Notes under the pieces: generated by a model | Database searches by the model: none | What the model was told of the DNA's origin: nothing | What the model saw: the letters and a program-made list of their open reading frames with translations, nothing else | Position numbers and translations under genes: made by a program | From: Actinomycetota bacterium | GTDB lineage: Bacteria; Actinomycetota; Actinomycetes; Actinomycetales; Dermatophilaceae | Length of the DNA: 64,000 bases | Assembly (NCBI GenBank): GCA_020160805.1 | Contig: JAIUPO010000011.1 | Location: forward strand, 1-64,000 | Direction: 5' to 3' | In this document: positions 26,772 through 40,051 of the stretch, in pieces | Numbering within the stretch: the stretch's first letter is position 1 | Layout of the letters: the number at the start of each line of letters is the position of its first letter

Positions 26772-27728
26772 TTAGTGGTCATGCGCCACGCCCACGAGAT
26801 CGTCATACCTGGGTATGCCGCGGGCGTGGAGTAGGTCGCCTAGCTCTCGGGCCACCCGCCAGGGTGAGAGCGGATCGTTGAAGATCGCGGTGCCCACCTG
26901 GACCGCGCTGGCGCCGGCGAGGGTCAGCTCGAGGGCGTCCTCCCCGGTCCGCACTCCCCCGACACCGATGATGGGGGCGGTGGGTATGCGGCCCGCCCGC
27001 ATCGCGGCATACACCTGCCAGATCGCGCGCACGGCCACCGGGCGGATGGCCGGTCCGGACAGGCCGCCGGTCAGACCGAACAGGTGCGGTCGCATCCGCT
27101 CGGTGTCGATGCGGATGCCGAGGAGGGTGTTGATCATCGTCAGGCCCTGGGCACCCGCCGAGAGTGCGGCTTCCGCGATGACGGTGATGTCTGTGACATC
27201 CGGGGTCAGTTTGGCGAATAGAGGTGTGCTGCGCGGGACTTCGGGGACGACGAGGCGCAGCACTTCGGCAGAACTCGCGGGATCGCAGGCATAGACCAGT
27301 CCGCGGTTCGCGACATTCGGGCACGAGATATTGACCTCGATCGCCGCCACGGTGGCGTCGAAATCGGGGGCCGCCACGAGAGCGCGCGCCACCTCGGCGA
27401 ACTCCGCGGAACTCTCCCCCGCGATGGACACGATGGCGCGCGCGCCGACTGAGCGCAGCCACGGCAGGTCGTGTTCGACGAAGGCGTGAATCCCGGGGCC
27501 CTGCAGCCCGATGGAGTTGAGCATGCCGCTCGGTGTCTCGGCCATGCGCGGAGTGCCGCGGCCGGATTGCGGGTCACGCTTGACCGATTTGGTGACGAAG
27601 GCGCCGATTTTCGCGATGTCATCGAGCCGGTGCAATTCCTTGCCGTTGGCGGCGCATCCCGATGCGGTGAGCACCGGATTTGGCAGCAGCACCCCGTGGC
27701 CGAGATCGGCGGTGAGATCCACAGTCAT
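26772..27728 (-). CDS. pyrD: Dihydroorotate dehydrogenase, class 1B catalytic subunit
   Basis: 318 residues. Oxidises dihydroorotate to orotate on FMN. The class-1 catalytic Cys lies in the loop before GMLNSIGLQGPG; EVNISCPNV, FAKLTPDVTDI and the C-terminal FMN phosphate site GVGGVRTGEDALE/GASAVQVGTAIF are present. It starts in an ATGA overlap with pyrK, its electron-transfer partner, so the enzyme should use NAD+ rather than quinone. Confidence 0.94.
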   Translation of the reverse strand: MTVDLTADLGHGVLLPNPVLTASGCAANGKELHRLDDIAKIGAFVTKSVKRDPQSGRGTPRMAETPSGMLNSIGLQGPGIHAFVEHDLPWLRSVGARAIVSIAGESSAEFAEVARALVAAPDFDATVAAIEVNISCPNVANRGLVYACDPASSAEVLRLVVPEVPRSTPLFAKLTPDVTDITVIAEAALSAGAQGLTMINTLLGIRIDTERMRPHLFGLTGGLSGPAIRPVAVRAIWQVYAAMRAGRIPTAPIIGVGGVRTGEDALELTLAGASAVQVGTAIFNDPLSPWRVARELGDLLHARGIPRYDDLVGVAHDH

Positions 27729-28626
27729 CGCGAACTCCCCTGTGCTGCCGCGTGATTGAGCGCTGCGAGACTAGCGGGGGAACCGAGGCAGTCGCCGGGC
27801 ACGGCCACCCGCCCGTCGGCGATGGCCTCCCAGCGCACGCGCGCGCCGTCGAAGGTCGGGCCCTCGACGCAGGACCGGCTCATGCGGGTGACACCGTCCG
27901 CCCCAACAACGGGCAGCACGCACGTCATGCATACCCCGATGCCGCAGGCCATCGACTCCTCGACGGCGACATAGGCCGACACGCCAAGGGGACGGCATAC
28001 CTGCGTCACCGCGCGCAGCATCGGCATCGGCCCGCACGCGTAGGCCAGGGTGGCCCCGCTCGTGCGCAGGAGATCCGAGAGCGGGTCGGTGACCCGGCCC
28101 GTAATGCCAGCCGAGCCATCGTCGGTCGTCACGGTGAGCGGGACCCGATCCGCCAGGTCGGCACCGAAGAGCCGGTCCTGGGTGGCCGCGCCGAGGACCA
28201 GATCAACGTGGCAGCCCTTGTCCTGCAGGACTTTTGCCAGCCAGAACATCGGTGCGGAGCCATAGCCGCCGCCAAGCAAGACACACGGGGTCGGCTCGTC
28301 GGGGACCGGGAAGGGCACGCCGAGCGGCCCAAGGACCTCGACCGCCTCCCCGGCAACGAGCCGGGTGATCCACCGCGTTCCGGGGCCGGCATCCGCGACG
28401 ACAATCTCGACCGTGCCGGTGCCCGGGTCGACGCGGTGGATCGAGAACGAGCGCCTCAGCAACAGACCAGAGGTGTCGCCCCCGACAGCGAGCGCGACGA
28501 ACTGTCCCGGGCGGGCTGCTGCGGCGATCTCGGGCGCCAGGAACACCAAGTGGCGGTAGTCCCCCGCGGCTGCTGCCGCGATGACTTCAGCGCGGACCGA
28601 ATGCACGCGATCACCGGCAGTCGTGG

Positions 28627-28630
<4 letters not shown>
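27725..28630 (-). CDS. pyrK: Dihydroorotate dehydrogenase electron transfer subunit PyrK
   Basis: 301 residues. A ferredoxin-reductase-like protein that passes electrons from PyrD to NAD+. The FAD site is [10 protein letters not shown], the nucleotide site [16 protein letters not shown], and the 2Fe-2S cluster ligands are in [17 protein letters not shown] and RSCVEGP. It overlaps carB upstream and pyrD downstream by 4 bases each (ATGA). Confidence 0.95.
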
Positions 28631-31932
<3,302 letters not shown>

Positions 31933-31933
31933 A

Positions 31934-33082
31934 TCAGCGCTCCCCTTCCAAGAGGGTGACGAAGCGGTCAAAGAGGTAGCCGGCATCGTGCGGGCCAGCC
32001 GCCGCCTCCGGGTGGTACTGCACCGAAAAGGCCGGCAGGTCAAGGCATTCCAACCCCTCGACGACGTCATCGTTGAGGCAGACGTGGGAGACCCGGACCC
32101 GTCCGTATGCCGGATCGGCCGGCGCCGCGACCGGCTCACCGATAGGCGCGTCGACCGCGAACCCGTGGTTGTGTGCGGTGACCTCGACCTTTCGGGTGCC
32201 GAGATCCATCACGGGCTGGTTGATGCCGCGGTGCCCATAGCGCAGTTTGTAGGTCCCGAAGCCCAGTGCCCGGCCGAGGAGTTGGTTGCCGAAACAGATG
32301 CCGAAGAACGGGATTCGCGCCGCAAGGACTTCGCGCAAGAGAGCGACCTCATGCTCCGCAGTCGCCGGATCACCGGGTCCATTGGAGAAGAAGACCCCAT
32401 CGGGGTTGATCGCCGAGATATCGGCGAAGCTCGCGGTCGCCGGGAGCACATGGACCTCGATCCCGCGCTCCGCCATCAAGGCCGGTGTCATCGCCTTGAT
32501 CCCCAGGTCGATAGCGGCCACGGTGAAGCGCCGATTCCCCACTGCCGGAACGACATACGGCTGCGCGGTGCTGACTTCGGGGGCGAGCGCCGAACCGGTC
32601 ATCTGCGGTGAGCCGGCGACGACCTCCAGCTGTTCTTTAGCGCTCAGTTCGCCGTCGGCTCCGCTGAAGATGCCGGCGCGCATGGCGCCGCGTTCGCGCA
32701 GGTGCCTCGTGAGCGCCCGCGTATCCAGCCCGCTGATCCCGACCACCCCTTGGGCCGCGAGTTCGTCATCGAGAGAGCGACAGGAGCGCCAGTTCGAGGG
32801 GCGCAGCGCCGGGTCACGCACGACGAAGCCTGAGACCCAGATCCGGCTCGACTCATCGTCTTCGTCATTCCACCCGGTGTTGCCGATGTGTGGAGCGGTC
32901 ATAACGACGACCTGCCGGTGATAGCTGGGGTCGGTCAGCGTCTCCTGGTAGCCGGTCATTCCGGTGTTGAAGACTGCCTCCCCCACCGTCGTGCCGCGGG
33001 CGCCGAACGCCCGGCCGGTGAATCGCCGGCCGTCCTCGAGCACCAAGACTGCCGGCTCGTATGTCGTGGACGCACCACTCAC
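31934..33082 (-). CDS. carA: Carbamoyl-phosphate synthase small subunit
   Basis: 382 residues. The GTG start at 33082 overlaps the pyrC stop (GTGA). The N-terminal domain ([33 protein letters not shown]) is followed by a class I glutamine amidotransferase with the catalytic Cys in [16 protein letters not shown] and the His-Glu pair in [13 protein letters not shown]. Supplies ammonia to CarB. Confidence 0.98.
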   Translation of the reverse strand: MSGASTTYEPAVLVLEDGRRFTGRAFGARGTTVGEAVFNTGMTGYQETLTDPSYHRQVVVMTAPHIGNTGWNDEDDESSRIWVSGFVVRDPALRPSNWRSCRSLDDELAAQGVVGISGLDTRALTRHLRERGAMRAGIFSGADGELSAKEQLEVVAGSPQMTGSALAPEVSTAQPYVVPAVGNRRFTVAAIDLGIKAMTPALMAERGIEVHVLPATASFADISAINPDGVFFSNGPGDPATAEHEVALLREVLAARIPFFGICFGNQLLGRALGFGTYKLRYGHRGINQPVMDLGTRKVEVTAHNHGFAVDAPIGEPVAAPADPAYGRVRVSHVCLNDDVVEGLECLDLPAFSVQYHPEAAAGPHDAGYLFDRFVTLLEGER

Positions 33083-34410
33083 GGGTGTTGCACCTTTCCG
33101 TCGATCGCGGTCACTTCGCCGCGCAAGATGGTCGCGTGCACGGCGCCCTTGAAGCTCATGCCGTGCCAAGGATTGTTGCGGGACAACGAATTCGACGCGG
33201 CGCGGTCGACGGTGACGACACGCTGCGGGTCGACGAGCACGAGATTCGCCGGCCGGCCGACACCCATGCCTCGGCCGTGGCCGCCGAGTCCTGCGATGCG
33301 CGCCGGATTGCGAGACATGCGGCGCGTGAGGTCGATCATCGTCATCCGACCAGTTGTCACCATCAGGTGGTGGACGACGGAAAAGGCCGTTTCCAGCCCC
33401 AGCATCCCGAAGGCCGCCGCCTCGAAAGCGTGCTCCTTGTCGTGCCGGGCGTGCGGGGCATGGTCCGTCGCCACCGCATCAATGGTGCCGTCGGCCAGGG
33501 CATTCCGCAGCGCCTCCTGGTCCTCGCTCGGTCGCAGCGGTGGGTTGACCTTGAACGTCGGGTCGTAACTGGCCACCAGTTCGGTCCCGAGGGCGAGGTG
33601 GTGTGGGGTGACCTCGGCCGTCACCTTGATCCCACGATCTTTGGCCCACCGGATGATCTCGACCGACTCGGCGCTCGAGACGTGCGCGATGTGCACCCGC
33701 GAATCCGTGTGCCGAGCCAGGTGGACATCGCGCGCGACGATCACCGATTCGGCAACACCCGGCCACCCCGGAAGCCCCAAACGGCCAGAGATCTCGCCCT
33801 CATGGCAGCACGCGCCAGCGCCGGCGAGCGACGCATCCTGGGCATGCTGCGAGATCACGCCGTCGAAGGGCTTGAGATATTCCAGCGCCCGCCGCATGAC
33901 CCGCGCGTCCTGAACACACAAGCCGTCATCCGAAAAGAGCCGCACCCTAGCTCGGGATCGCGCCATCAGCCCAAGCTCGGCAAGCTCCTCTCCCCCAAGG
34001 CCTTTCGTCACGGCGCCGACCGGTATGACGTCGACCAGCCCGACGGTGCGGCCACGGTCATACAGCAGCTCCGCGGCCTCAGCGGTGTCGGTGACGGGCG
34101 AGGTGTTCGCCATCGCGAGGACCGCGGTGAAGCCGCCCGCGGCAGCGGCCGCCGAGCCCGAGGCGATGGTCTCGGCGTCCTCGCGGCCCGGCTCGCGCAG
34201 GTGCGTATGCAGGTCGACGAAGCCGGGCAGCAGGGACAGGCCGTCTGCGTCGAGGCGGCGGACACCGGCCGGTGCGTCAACCCGTCCAAATTGCGTAACA
34301 ACACCGTCCTGGATGAGCAGATCCGCCGGTTCGCCCGGTCGCGGCTCGCGGGGGTCACCTGCCTCGCGGTCGTTCCAGACCACGGCACCGGTGATCAGCA
34401 GGTCGCTCAT
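33079..34410 (-). CDS. pyrC: Dihydroorotase
   Basis: 443 residues. Cyclises carbamoyl-aspartate to dihydroorotate. Metal ligands in [26 protein letters not shown] with the usual lysine, [13 protein letters not shown] and [15 protein letters not shown]. This is the long class I form. ATGA overlap with pyrB and GTGA overlap with carA. Confidence 0.97.
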   Translation of the reverse strand: MSDLLITGAVVWNDREAGDPREPRPGEPADLLIQDGVVTQFGRVDAPAGVRRLDADGLSLLPGFVDLHTHLREPGREDAETIASGSAAAAAGGFTAVLAMANTSPVTDTAEAAELLYDRGRTVGLVDVIPVGAVTKGLGGEELAELGLMARSRARVRLFSDDGLCVQDARVMRRALEYLKPFDGVISQHAQDASLAGAGACCHEGEISGRLGLPGWPGVAESVIVARDVHLARHTDSRVHIAHVSSAESVEIIRWAKDRGIKVTAEVTPHHLALGTELVASYDPTFKVNPPLRPSEDQEALRNALADGTIDAVATDHAPHARHDKEHAFEAAAFGMLGLETAFSVVHHLMVTTGRMTMIDLTRRMSRNPARIAGLGGHGRGMGVGRPANLVLVDPQRVVTVDRAASNSLSRNNPWHGMSFKGAVHATILRGEVTAIDGKVQHP

Positions 34411-35360
34411 GCTGCGCTCCCTTCGCCGGCGAGCAGGTGATAAAGAACAGCCATCCGCACCGCCAGCCCACTGGAGACCTGATCGAGAATGACCGAGGAG
34501 GGCGCGTCCGCCGCGTCCGCGCTGATCTCCAAGCCGCGATTCATCGGCCCCGGATGCATCACGAGCACGTCGGGATTGCGCTGCAGCAGGGTGGCCAGAC
34601 GAGGCCGCGTCAGGCCGTAGCCGACGGTGTATTCGCGCGGCGTCGGGAAGTAGCCCCCGCTCATCCGCTCGCGTTGCACCCGCAGCATCATCACGGCATC
34701 CGGACGATCCTCGCCACTGAGCACCTCATCGAAGTCCCAGGATGTCGCGAATCCGTCTGTGGCGGACCATGATCCGATTCCCGACGGCATGAGAGTCGGT
34801 GGCGCGACGACCGTGACGCGCGCTCCCAGAGTCATCAAGGTGATGACATTGCTGCGGAAGACCCGGCTGTGGGTCAGGTCCCCCACGATGACGACATGCT
34901 TGCCGTCCAGTTCGCCGATTCGCGACCGCAAGGTGTAGGCGTCCAGGAGCGCCTGGGTCGGGTGCTCGTGCGTCCCGTCACCGGCGTTGATGACCGAGGC
35001 GTTCACCCAGCCGGCCACCTGCTGGCAGGCCCCGCTCTGGTTATGCCGGATCACGAGCGCATCGACGGCCATCGCATTGATGGTCTGCACACTGTCGCGC
35101 AGCGATTCGCCCTTAGACGTCGAGGACCCCTTGGCAGAAAGGTTGATGGTGTCCGCCGACATCCATTTGCCGGCGATCTCGAAACTCGATCGGGTCCGGG
35201 TGGAGTCCTCAAAGAAGAAGTTGATGATTGTGCGCCCACGCAGGGTGGGGAGCTTCTTGACCTCGCGGCGCTGCACATCGTGCATGGAGGCGGCGGTGTC
35301 GAGGATCGCCTCGACGTCCGCGCGAGTCAGATCGGCGCTGCTGATCAGGTGCTTCGTCAT
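34407..35360 (-). CDS. pyrB: Aspartate carbamoyltransferase catalytic subunit
   Basis: 317 residues. Joins carbamoyl phosphate and aspartate. [17 protein letters not shown] is the carbamoyl-phosphate site (about residues 50-66), then [43 protein letters not shown] and [11 protein letters not shown]. No pyrI partner is present. ATGA overlaps on both sides (pyrR, pyrC). Confidence 0.98.
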   Translation of the reverse strand: MTKHLISSADLTRADVEAILDTAASMHDVQRREVKKLPTLRGRTIINFFFEDSTRTRSSFEIAGKWMSADTINLSAKGSSTSKGESLRDSVQTINAMAVDALVIRHNQSGACQQVAGWVNASVINAGDGTHEHPTQALLDAYTLRSRIGELDGKHVVIVGDLTHSRVFRSNVITLMTLGARVTVVAPPTLMPSGIGSWSATDGFATSWDFDEVLSGEDRPDAVMMLRVQRERMSGGYFPTPREYTVGYGLTRPRLATLLQRNPDVLVMHPGPMNRGLEISADAADAPSSVILDQVSSGLAVRMAVLYHLLAGEGSAA

Positions 35361-35950
35361 CGCTCATCACCCCCGGCGATGCGCACGACATCGGGTACGC
35401 CGTCGAAGCCGGCCAGTCGGACCTGCACCTTTTCGCTGTGCGACGTGGGCAGGTTCTTGCCGACGTGATCGGCGCGGATCGGCAGTTCGCGGTGGCCGCG
35501 GTCAATGAGGACGGCGAGCCGCACCGCCTTCGGGCGTCCCAGGTCGACGAGCGCGTCCAAGGCTGCCCGGATGGAGCGCCCCGAATACAGCACATCGTCG
35601 ACGAGCACGACGACCTTGTCGTCAATGCCGCATTCGGGGATGAGGGTGCGCATCGGCGCCCGGGTCGGCTGGCTGCGCAGATCATCACGATGCATGGTGA
35701 TGTCGAGGGCGCCCACCGGGATCGGACCGCAGCCCTCCACCTCGGACAAGATCACGGCCAGCCGCTGCGCCAATTCGACGCCACGGCTTGGGATGCCAAG
35801 CAGGACCAGATCGTCGGCGCCCTTGTTGTGTTCGAGGATCTCGTGGGCAATGCGCCGCAAGCACCGGCCGATTTCGTTGCCGGAGAGGACGGTTCGTCCT
35901 GCGGGATCAATGGGGTGACCCGCCGGGGGCTTGCTGTCAGCGTGCGCCAA
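35357..35950 (-). CDS. pyrR: Pyrimidine operon regulator / uracil phosphoribosyltransferase PyrR
   Basis: 197 residues. An RNA-binding regulator that senses [23 protein letters not shown] and the PRPP loop [20 protein letters not shown] are typical. I place the start at TTG 35950 because AAGGAGG lies 8 bases before it; the open frame continues further upstream without a ribosome binding site. The Shine-Dalgarno region directly follows the candidate PyrR-binding loop, so PyrR probably represses its own translation, as reported for mycobacteria. Confidence 0.95.
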   Translation of the reverse strand: MAHADSKPPAGHPIDPAGRTVLSGNEIGRCLRRIAHEILEHNKGADDLVLLGIPSRGVELAQRLAVILSEVEGCGPIPVGALDITMHRDDLRSQPTRAPMRTLIPECGIDDKVVVLVDDVLYSGRSIRAALDALVDLGRPKAVRLAVLIDRGHRELPIRADHVGKNLPTSHSEKVQVRLAGFDGVPDVVRIAGGDER

Positions 35951-35965
35951 AGCGCCAGCCTCCTT

Positions 35966-35986
35966 CCCTGCCTCACAGGACAGGTC
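35966..35986 (-). promoter_or_regulatory. PyrR-binding loop in the pyr operon leader
   Basis: On the minus strand the leader reads CCTGTCCTGTGAGGCAGG, a small stem-loop whose loop TCCTGTGAGGC matches the known PyrR anti-antiterminator consensus UCCNGNGAGGY. It ends directly before the AAGGAGG of pyrR. No classical terminator/antiterminator pair is visible, favouring translational control. Confidence 0.75.
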
Positions 35987-36009
35987 GTTAAAGGATGCGT
36001 ACGCAGCCC

Positions 36010-36015
36010 ACTCTA
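36010..36015 (-). promoter_or_regulatory. Candidate -10 box of the pyr operon
   Basis: TAGAGT on the minus strand, about 60 bases before the pyrR start, placing transcription start just ahead of the PyrR-binding loop. Confidence 0.5.
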
Positions 36016-36095
36016 ACCCCGCGCCACGAGGTGTCCGCGCACCCGTCCAGGGGGCGGGCGGCATACCCCTGCAGCGCCGGTCGCACGGCTGCCCC

Positions 36096-36101
36096 TAGAG
36101 T
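36096..36101 (+). promoter_or_regulatory. Candidate -10 box of the secreted metzincin gene
   Basis: TAGAGT 45 bases before the ATG at 36147, divergent from the pyr promoter. A GC-rich inverted repeat (GCGGGC/GCCCGC) lies between it and the ribosome binding site. Confidence 0.4.
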
Positions 36102-36146
36102 CTGGCCAGCGGGCAATGGGGCCCGCCCACCAGGGAGGGGGCCGCG

Positions 36147-38102
36147 ATGCGGCGCAGCAGGAGATGGATCGTGGCAGGACTCACCGGAGTGGCGCTCGCG
36201 GCGCCGGCTGTTGGGGCGACCGGGGATGCGGTAGACCCGCCGTCGGCGGGCGGCCTGGCGGCGGCTGAGGAGTCGCGACTGGCCGCTGGTATGCAGTTGG
36301 CTCCACTCGGCTCGGGCGCCACCGGAGCGGACCCGAATATCGCCTACCTCCCTGATCTGCACAAGGTCGACTTTGCGTCCTGGGCTCAGGCCGCGAGCGC
36401 GCGCTCACAGGCCGCAGCTTCCGATGATGGGCACCGCGCGAAGGCGCGCTATGGCGGCGCGGGGGCGCCCCTGGCATACCGGGAGAAGGAGCCTGCCGGC
36501 GTCGTCGGGCGCAATGACACGACGTGGACCGCGGAGAAGGTGAGCGCCTTCGGTCTCGGTGCGGGACTGCGCAATCGGATGGTCGTCTCCGGCTCGCTCG
36601 CCGATAACGCCCCCGCGATGCGGGCTCTCCCCACCGCCGCCGAGGACAATGGCTCGATTCCGCTGGCCTCGAAGACGGGCATCCGGGGCAACGATCGGAT
36701 CCGCGTGTCGGGCCGGATCGGCGACGGTCCCCAGGGGCCCTTCCCCGGGGATTTCGACTGGTATCGCGTGGATGCCAAGGCTGGCGAGACGGTGACGGCG
36801 AAGATCGCCGCCTCGCAGCGCAGCACGATGGTGACGATCTGGGACGCCCGCGGCGTGCCCGTCGCCCTCGGCTGGAATAGTACGGACCCCGGCATCGTGG
36901 ATGAGATCGCGCAATTCGCGACGACCTCGGACGGCACCTTCTATGTCCAGGTCCTCGACGAAGGGTCGTGGCAGATCGACCCCTTCGACTCTGCCTCCGG
37001 GACCACCGAAGGACGTGGCGGCACCTACACCGCCGAGATCGGCAGCTGGCGCACCGACCGCGACGCGGTCCTGGTCAAACTGCGGCGCGGTGACGTGCTC
37101 GGCACGTCCGTCGCGGGTGCCGCCAAGCGAGTCATGGTTCAGCGCTGGGACAGCACCTATGTGACTGGCCAGAGCGGGTTGGACCTCTCCGGCTATTACC
37201 CCACCGGCTCGCCCCTGCCTCGCGGCGGCAATGCCAATGCGTCCTATGTCGTCGAAGCCGATGGCTGGTATGGCGTCATGGTCGACACCGGGCTGGGCGC
37301 TTACCGCCATACCGTCGAGGTCTATAGGCCGGGCGGTGAAGGAACTCGCGCGCCGCAAACCATCTATCTCGACTTCGACGGCGCCGTTGTTGACACAACC
37401 AGCTTTGGGTGGGCCGACGGCGGGATCCGGAAACTGTCACCGCTGAAGAAGTTCCTGTCCGGCTGGGGGCTGAAGGAGTCCGACCTGCCGGCGCTGGCCG
37501 CGCAGATCACCAAGACGGCCTCGGAGAACCTCCGCGACGACCTGCGCGCGATGAACATCCCGAACTTGCAGATTCAGGTCGTCAATGGTTTGCAGAGCGC
37601 CGATCTGACCGGCAAGCCCAATGTCTCGCGGGTCGTCGTCGGCGGAACCATCGACGAGTCGGGCATCGAGACGGTCGGCATCGCCAATGCGATCGATCCG
37701 GGGAACTACGGCCGCACCGACGAGGCTCTCGTGCTGCTCGACCTGATGAGCGCACCCGTCAAGGGCAACCAGAGCGCGGTCGTCTCCTTGAACTATTACC
37801 TGCGGCCGAGCACCGACAAGGTCCGCTTTGTCGGCACCGCGATCGGCAATGTCGTCGCCCACGAGGCCGGACATTTCATTGGCAACTGGCATACCAATAA
37901 CACCAATGACGTCACCTCGCTCATGGACTCCGGCGGCCTCGGCTTCTGGCGGATGTTCCAGGCCGGTAAGGACCGCATCGGCGGCACTGCCGATGACGGC
38001 GACACCGACTTTGCGACCGACCGCTACTCGCCCTGGGAGGGTTTCGTCGGCGTCGAGGACACCCGCAATGTGACCGCCTGGGCGTTCTCCGCCAAGCGCT
38101 GA
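36147..38102 (+). CDS. Secreted metzincin-type zinc metalloprotease
   Basis: 651 residues. Signal peptide (RRSRRW then a hydrophobic run, cleavage near VGA-TG, about residue 24). A pro-region and two beta-rich segments resembling pre-peptidase C-terminal domains follow (DFDWYRVDAKAGETVTAKI about 208; DAVLVKLRRGDVLGTSV about 308). The catalytic domain is C-terminal: YLDFDGAVVDTT about 408, zinc motif AHEAGHFIGNWH about 571 (full HExxHxxGxxH) and Met-turn SLMDSGG about 591. GGAGGGGG precedes the ATG. Likely an extracellular protease with the propeptide removed on activation; target unknown. Confidence 0.85.
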   Translation: MRRSRRWIVAGLTGVALAAPAVGATGDAVDPPSAGGLAAAEESRLAAGMQLAPLGSGATGADPNIAYLPDLHKVDFASWAQAASARSQAAASDDGHRAKARYGGAGAPLAYREKEPAGVVGRNDTTWTAEKVSAFGLGAGLRNRMVVSGSLADNAPAMRALPTAAEDNGSIPLASKTGIRGNDRIRVSGRIGDGPQGPFPGDFDWYRVDAKAGETVTAKIAASQRSTMVTIWDARGVPVALGWNSTDPGIVDEIAQFATTSDGTFYVQVLDEGSWQIDPFDSASGTTEGRGGTYTAEIGSWRTDRDAVLVKLRRGDVLGTSVAGAAKRVMVQRWDSTYVTGQSGLDLSGYYPTGSPLPRGGNANASYVVEADGWYGVMVDTGLGAYRHTVEVYRPGGEGTRAPQTIYLDFDGAVVDTTSFGWADGGIRKLSPLKKFLSGWGLKESDLPALAAQITKTASENLRDDLRAMNIPNLQIQVVNGLQSADLTGKPNVSRVVVGGTIDESGIETVGIANAIDPGNYGRTDEALVLLDLMSAPVKGNQSAVVSLNYYLRPSTDKVRFVGTAIGNVVAHEAGHFIGNWHTNNTNDVTSLMDSGGLGFWRMFQAGKDRIGGTADDGDTDFATDRYSPWEGFVGVEDTRNVTAWAFSAKR

Positions 38103-38143
38103 CGCCGACCCGGCAGGCCTGCGCCAGCGCTGGGGTATGACGC

Positions 38144-39982
38144 TCAGCGGCGCAGCGCCTCGCCGGGGCCGAAGGTGTCGACCACGAGACCGGCGGCGCC
38201 CAGGGTGCCATTGCTGCTCACCCAGGTGCGGGCGTCGCGGCCATCGGCCACGACGACCGAGCCGTCGACGACCGTTGCCGAGCCGGCGCGGAAACGAATG
38301 GCAGTGCCGGCACTGATGCCCAGCCCCAGCTCGCCCTTGTCGACCGCCACGGCGTTGAACAGCCGGCCCCAGACGTAGTCGGTGTTCAAGGCCGGAATGA
38401 TGCTTGCGCCGACGACGCCAGCCCCGGCGTGCCACTTCGCCTCGGAGGTCTTGAAAGCTGCGCCTGCCTTCTCTTCATAGTTGTCCCCATTGGGTCGGGC
38501 CTCACCCGACCAGCGAGTGCCGGCGTATGCCGCGGCCGGGCCGTCCGCGAAGACGACGGGCGCGGCAGCGAAGGCCTTCCCCGCGATCGCTCTGAAGGTC
38601 GCGTTTCCGAAGGCTTTGGCGGCCTGCGGCGGGGACACCGCGACAATCAGGACGGCGTCATACCGGCCTGGGTTGACGCTGGCCCAGGAGCCCTGGCCGA
38701 AGGTGGCTTGGTCGATGTGGCCGGGCCAGCCGGCGACCTTGAGTTTGTCGCCATAGGCCGCCGCGGTTCCCCGAGTGTCCGCCGACAGGATGAGCACCCG
38801 GCCGTTCTGCGGGTTCGCGCTCGCCGCCGCAGCATCCTTGACGACCGCCGACATGACCTTGCCGCCGCCGAGGACGCCGCCACCGACATACAGAATGCCG
38901 CTGGCGCTGGAGCGCGGGTTCGACCAGGCTCGGCCGCTCACATCGCCGACAGTCTTGCCATGGAGGGTCAGGCGACGCGTGACGAGGTTGTAGTCGTTGT
39001 CCTCCGTCAGCAGGTTGACCTTGACCTTGCGTGCCGACAGCCACCGCTCGGTCCCGACCCAGCGGTGGGTGGCGCCGAGCGACTCGAAGTCGATGGTGGC
39101 GGCGCCACTATTTCCGACAACCTGGGTCAGGGTGCGGTCGCCGTAGTTGGTGATCGAGGTGGCGTAGTCGACGCCGACACCGACCGGGCTCTTGCCGCCG
39201 AAGCGCTCGTCCGCGGTGGCGATGGTCGACAGGGATCGGCCGAACCGGCCCCGCTCATAGAAGTGCTGGTCGTAGATCGCGCGCTGCGACCCGAAAACCA
39301 GCCCGCGCTCCGCATCGCCATCATTGCTCCACCACATGAGCGTGCTGCCGCGCCGAAGTCCTTGCGCCGCGCCATAATCCCCGACATAGCCGTGGATCAT
39401 CGAGACCGACTCGACGGCCGCCCCGGCACTGGTGCCACCGAGCACGACGCCTCGGTGGACGGCGTCGGTCATGGCCTTCTCCGCCGGCGAGTTCGCGAGC
39501 ACCTTCATCGCGATGCCTTGGTCGCCGCCCAGGATGAAGATGCCGTCCAGGCTCGCGTCGCGCAATGCGGCGGAGTTGGCTGGCTTCATCGCGTCGGCTC
39601 GGTTGAGCAGGATGGCGAGCCGGCCCGTGCAGGACTTTCCGGGTGGAGCCACGGCCGTGCACGCGGCGGCGACCTCGGCCGTGCGCTGCTTGGCCAGGGC
39701 GATATTTTCCGGTCGGCTCGGCCAGTCATCGCCATAGGACGAGGGCACGACGACGATATCCACCGTCTGGTCCGTAGCCTTCGAGATGGCGGCCTTGGCG
39801 AAGGCTTCCAGGGTCACGGACTCATAGCCGCCTCCGGTTGGCATCATCATCGTCGGCTCATCGGACGCCGCCTGCGCGGCCGCGCCGATCCCGGCGAAGC
39901 CGAGCCCCGTGAGGGCCAGAGCGGCGAGGCCGCTTCGGGTCCGTCGGTGCCTGGTCGTGTATGTCGTGTGCTCTCCACCCAT
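38144..39982 (-). CDS. Secreted cyanophycinase-like peptidase (family S51)
   Basis: 612 residues with a twin-arginine-containing N-terminus (RHRRTRSGLAAL) and signal peptide ending near AAAQA (about residue 38). The S51/cyanophycinase core shows DGIFILGGDQGIAMKVL and the catalytic serine in GGTSAGAAVES (about residue 187). The C-terminal half (about 370-612) is a second alpha/beta region with VGGGVLGGGK. Extracellular cyanophycinases cleave cyanophycin to beta-Asp-Arg dipeptides, but S51 enzymes also include other dipeptidases, so the substrate is a family inference. TAGGTT lies 7 bases before the ATG. It converges on the metzincin gene. Confidence 0.82.
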   Translation of the reverse strand: MGGEHTTYTTRHRRTRSGLAALALTGLGFAGIGAAAQAASDEPTMMMPTGGGYESVTLEAFAKAAISKATDQTVDIVVVPSSYGDDWPSRPENIALAKQRTAEVAAACTAVAPPGKSCTGRLAILLNRADAMKPANSAALRDASLDGIFILGGDQGIAMKVLANSPAEKAMTDAVHRGVVLGGTSAGAAVESVSMIHGYVGDYGAAQGLRRGSTLMWWSNDGDAERGLVFGSQRAIYDQHFYERGRFGRSLSTIATADERFGGKSPVGVGVDYATSITNYGDRTLTQVVGNSGAATIDFESLGATHRWVGTERWLSARKVKVNLLTEDNDYNLVTRRLTLHGKTVGDVSGRAWSNPRSSASGILYVGGGVLGGGKVMSAVVKDAAAASANPQNGRVLILSADTRGTAAAYGDKLKVAGWPGHIDQATFGQGSWASVNPGRYDAVLIVAVSPPQAAKAFGNATFRAIAGKAFAAAPVVFADGPAAAYAGTRWSGEARPNGDNYEEKAGAAFKTSEAKWHAGAGVVGASIIPALNTDYVWGRLFNAVAVDKGELGLGISAGTAIRFRAGSATVVDGSVVVADGRDARTWVSSNGTLGAAGLVVDTFGPGEALRR

Positions 39983-40051
39983 GCCCTCGAACCTAGCCCG
40001 CGACGCGCACGCCGGGAAGCCTGAAGCCTCGTCGGCTATTCAGCGCCGAGG

